64,000 nucleotides of DNA from Turritopsis dohrnii (Eukaryota > Cnidaria > Hydrozoa > Anthoathecata > Oceaniidae): NCBI GenBank assembly GCA_027922465.2, contig BQMF02000023.1:1364001-1428000 (forward strand), read 5' to 3'. Position 1 is the first letter of the stretch, and every line of letters starts with the position of its first letter. Positions 62,129-64,000 of this stretch are shown piece by piece. The notes under the pieces are model-generated. The model did no database searches, was not told the origin of the DNA, and was given only the letters and a program-made list of their open reading frames with translations. The position numbers and the translations under genes are program-made.

Positions 62129-64000
62129 TTACTGTAAAACTTGTGGGAATACAACATTCTGTGTATACAACTTCCCATTGATGTAACCTTGTTTACCTGT
62201 GGCAGCAACTTTGACTTTAACATTATCAAATGCCTTTGCCCTAGAACAGGCTACATATAGCTGACCATGTGAAAAACACGGTCGTTGTAGAAACAAACCA
62301 ATTTTTTCAAATGTTTGACCTTGACTCTTATTAACAGTGAAAGAATAAGCCAAACGAATCGGCAGTTGTCTACGTTTTAAAGTGAAAGGCATACCTGTGT
62401 CAGAGGGTGACAATTGTACCCTAGGTATGAAAATAGTTTCTCCAACAGCTGACCCTGTCAAAACGTCAGCTTTAATAAAATTCTGCGATAATTCCCGAAC
62501 AATCAAGCGTGTCCCATTGCAAAGACCCTTCTTGATGTTCAAATTTCGTAAAAGCATAATTATCGCTCCAACTTTAAGTTTCAAACAATGTGGAGGCATA
62601 CCGGATGGTGTGATGCTATTTAAAAAATCAAGCGGATAATTTTGTCGCTCGTCCTCATCATCACAATCAACTTCATCAGCACTATAATAGCAAACTGGAT
62701 CACCAGGCAATCTTTCCAACACTTCATTATTAATTATTAATGACTGCTCATTTGTAGGTGTCAAAATAGCAGTCGAAGCATATTGATGAGGTTCCAGGCC
62801 GTCAAACATGACTGAAATAAGCGATGTGTTTTCAGACACGACACAGCAATCTGGAATTTCAATGGCACCTTTAGCAGGATCTGCTTGTTTTAATGGCAGT
62901 TCCCCATTACCCAATTGTAGCAGCCACTGACAAAATTGTTGTTCTTCAGGTCTAGCTCTCATGTTTTGAGTTAATGTGAATTTTGACACTGAAGCCCACA
63001 ATGCAGAACTGGTTAAGCACACCTCAATAACATCAGTGGGTTTTGCTTTCTTTACAACAGGTAAGCATTCACGGAAATCTCCGCCCCATAACATTACTTT
63101 GCCACCAAAAGAAGTATCCTTGTTGCAAACATCACGAAGTAATCGATCAATGGCATGAAAAATATGGGTGGAAACCATTGTCGCTTCATCGATAAGAAAC
63201 AGGTCAATACTTCGAAGGTATTCTGCATGTTTAGATGTCGGTGTTATGTTGCATACACTGTTTTCTAAAACAGGAACAGGCAAACGAAATAAGGAATGCA
63301 ATGTACAACCACCAGACAATAAAGTGGCTGCAATACCTGTATATGCAGCAGTAGCGACTTTCCAACCTCTGGCCCTACATGCTGCTATAACATAGTTGTA
63401 TGTAAATGTTTTACCTGTACCAGCTGGTCCATCCAGATAAAACAATGTTTCAAGTTGTGCTAAACCATTGCGCACATTTGAAACAGCAGACAAAATCGCA
63501 TCTGCCACAGCTAACTGCTGTTCATTAAGCTGAGGCCTTACCTGCTGGGCCCTGTCAATGTAAACATTCACATCGATTTCTTCCTCAGGGATCTGCTGAA
63601 CCAACTCTGGAAGATTAAATTGTATTAATGACATACCGAATTGTTTCAGGACATTATCAATATCTCCCAAAGCTCTTTGCTCTGCTTGAGCAACAGCCAA
63701 TGTTCGAGTGTAGTCCTCACACATATGCTCCTTGAATGTATTCCACAACTCAAGAGGGTTTGAGGGCTCGCAGTGAGTCAAAATAGTGACAAACAGTTGT
63801 CTCAACTGTTGGGGCATTTGAAATGTTGATGCCTCTTCCAATGTATTGTGCCACTCTTCATCATCTTGCAGAAGATGTCTGGCAATACACGCTTCACGAA
63901 ATGTGTCATAAACTACTTCACCAAATGTGCGTAGATACTCGAATGATGTAGCACCTGGAACGTGCAACAACAAAACTCGAAGGAAGAAACGTTCTCCTTC
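62129..64000 (-). CDS. Helitron D Pif1-type helicase (C-terminal part of Rep-helicase), open frame, N-terminus off the window
   Basis: The frame is open from base 64000 to the stop at 62129, at least 623 residues. It begins in the region between Rep and helicase (GERFFLRVLLLHVPGATSFE) and contains Walker A GPAGTGKTFTYN, Walker B LFLIDEATM, TLHSLFRLPVPV, GGDFRECLPVVK, ILTPTNEQSLIINNEVL, FLNSITPSGMPPHCLKLKVG, NKSQGQTFEKIG and HGQLYVACSRAKAF. It is collinear with Helitron A and very similar, but has none of A's stops or frameshifts, so it may be active. The HUH nuclease lies beyond the right edge. The helicase unwinds DNA during rolling-circle transposition (established for the superfamily). A micro-exon gene follows 568 bp downstream on the same strand. 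Confidence 0.92.
   Translation of the reverse strand, partial: EGERFFLRVLLLHVPGATSFEYLRTFGEVVYDTFREACIARHLLQDDEEWHNTLEEASTFQMPQQLRQLFVTILTHCEPSNPLELWNTFKEHMCEDYTRTLAVAQAEQRALGDIDNVLKQFGMSLIQFNLPELVQQIPEEEIDVNVYIDRAQQVRPQLNEQQLAVADAILSAVSNVRNGLAQLETLFYLDGPAGTGKTFTYNYVIAACRARGWKVATAAYTGIAATLLSGGCTLHSLFRLPVPVLENSVCNITPTSKHAEYLRSIDLFLIDEATMVSTHIFHAIDRLLRDVCNKDTSFGGKVMLWGGDFRECLPVVKKAKPTDVIEVCLTSSALWASVSKFTLTQNMRARPEEQQFCQWLLQLGNGELPLKQADPAKGAIEIPDCCVVSENTSLISVMFDGLEPHQYASTAILTPTNEQSLIINNEVLERLPGDPVCYYSADEVDCDDEDERQNYPLDFLNSITPSGMPPHCLKLKVGAIIMLLRNLNIKKGLCNGTRLIVRELSQNFIKADVLTGSAVGETIFIPRVQLSPSDTGMPFTLKRRQLPIRLAYSFTVNKSQGQTFEKIGLFLQRPCFSHGQLYVACSRAKAFDNVKVKVAATGKQGYINGKLYTQNVVFPQVLQ

Larger units (their letters stand above)
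59231..64000 (-). mobile_element. Helitron D: helicase, micro-exon gene and 3' hairpin/CTAG end; 5' part off the window
   Basis: On the minus strand, the Rep-helicase ORF (64000-62129) is followed by a conserved spacer, a micro-exon gene (61561-60277), about 1 kb of AT-rich DNA with a MITE, and the stem cctgtaaaaatcttttacacggg followed by CTAG at 59234-59231 and T. The order matches Helitron A. The 3' boundary is inferred from motif only. Confidence 0.6.

Overview
This window looks like a transposon-packed, AT-rich stretch of an invertebrate animal genome. The genes have short GT-AG introns, and the mobile elements are Helitron, Penelope-like, P-type, hAT, PIF/Harbinger, pogo-type DDE, Ty3/Gypsy, Ty1/Copia and LINE, a mix typical of aquatic invertebrates such as cnidarians. 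The species cannot be fixed from the sequence, and I saw no rRNA, tRNA or prokaryotic operon structure.

Layout. 1-1426 (-): three exons of a MADF-BESS DNA-binding protein that runs off the left edge. 1677-2340: Helitron-type terminus. 2.7-7.83 kb (-): a decayed Gypsy pol split at its protease by a 2.2 kb LINE insertion with a 14-bp target duplication; the LINE holds a 1.3 kb element with perfect 62-bp inverted repeats. 8.2-10.4 kb: another Helitron end and two orphan ORFs. 10.45-14.72 kb (-): a complete Penelope-like element (RT plus GIY-YIG) with terminal repeats and target duplication. About 15.1-24.61 kb (+): Helitron A, with a decayed Rep-helicase and then a gene built of micro-exons. 24.6-27.7 kb (-): a second micro-exon gene and a BEN-like multi-exon gene. 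28.7-33.1 kb: Harbinger, hAT, Penelope and Myb/SANT relics. 34.4-38.0 kb: a P-type transposon with two convergent genes. 38.8-39.84 kb: an internally deleted Copia. 40.95-47.23 kb: a 6.28 kb hAT element with inverted repeats and TTAAAA flanks, interrupted by a two-gene Harbinger. 47.9-49.5 kb: PHD/CCCH ORF1-like protein. 50.3-52.9 kb (-): an hAT transposase joined to a Helitron 5' fragment. 53.4-58.6 kb (-): Helitron C joined to a pogo-type DDE transposase. 59.2-64.0 kb (-): Helitron D with an open helicase frame, followed by a third micro-exon gene.

The most unusual signal is the micro-exon gene family at 21098-22551 (+), 24610-26236 (-) and 60277-61561 (-), with a partial copy at 38087-38287. 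Every internal exon is 18-51 nt in the three genes (57 nt at most in the partial copy), a multiple of three, and bounded by phase-1 introns, so any exon can be skipped without breaking the frame. In two copies the gene lies about 0.6 kb downstream of a Helitron helicase, in the same orientation and before the Helitron 3' hairpin/CTAG end. Its last exon encodes a conserved motif, roughly F-x2-YR-x2-HPG-x-R-x3-AF-x-VW-x2-NGGRD, followed by a lysine-rich tail. I know of no named family for this protein. It may be a Helitron cargo or accessory gene designed around combinatorial splicing; that reading is inference, while the exon geometry is read directly from the sequence.
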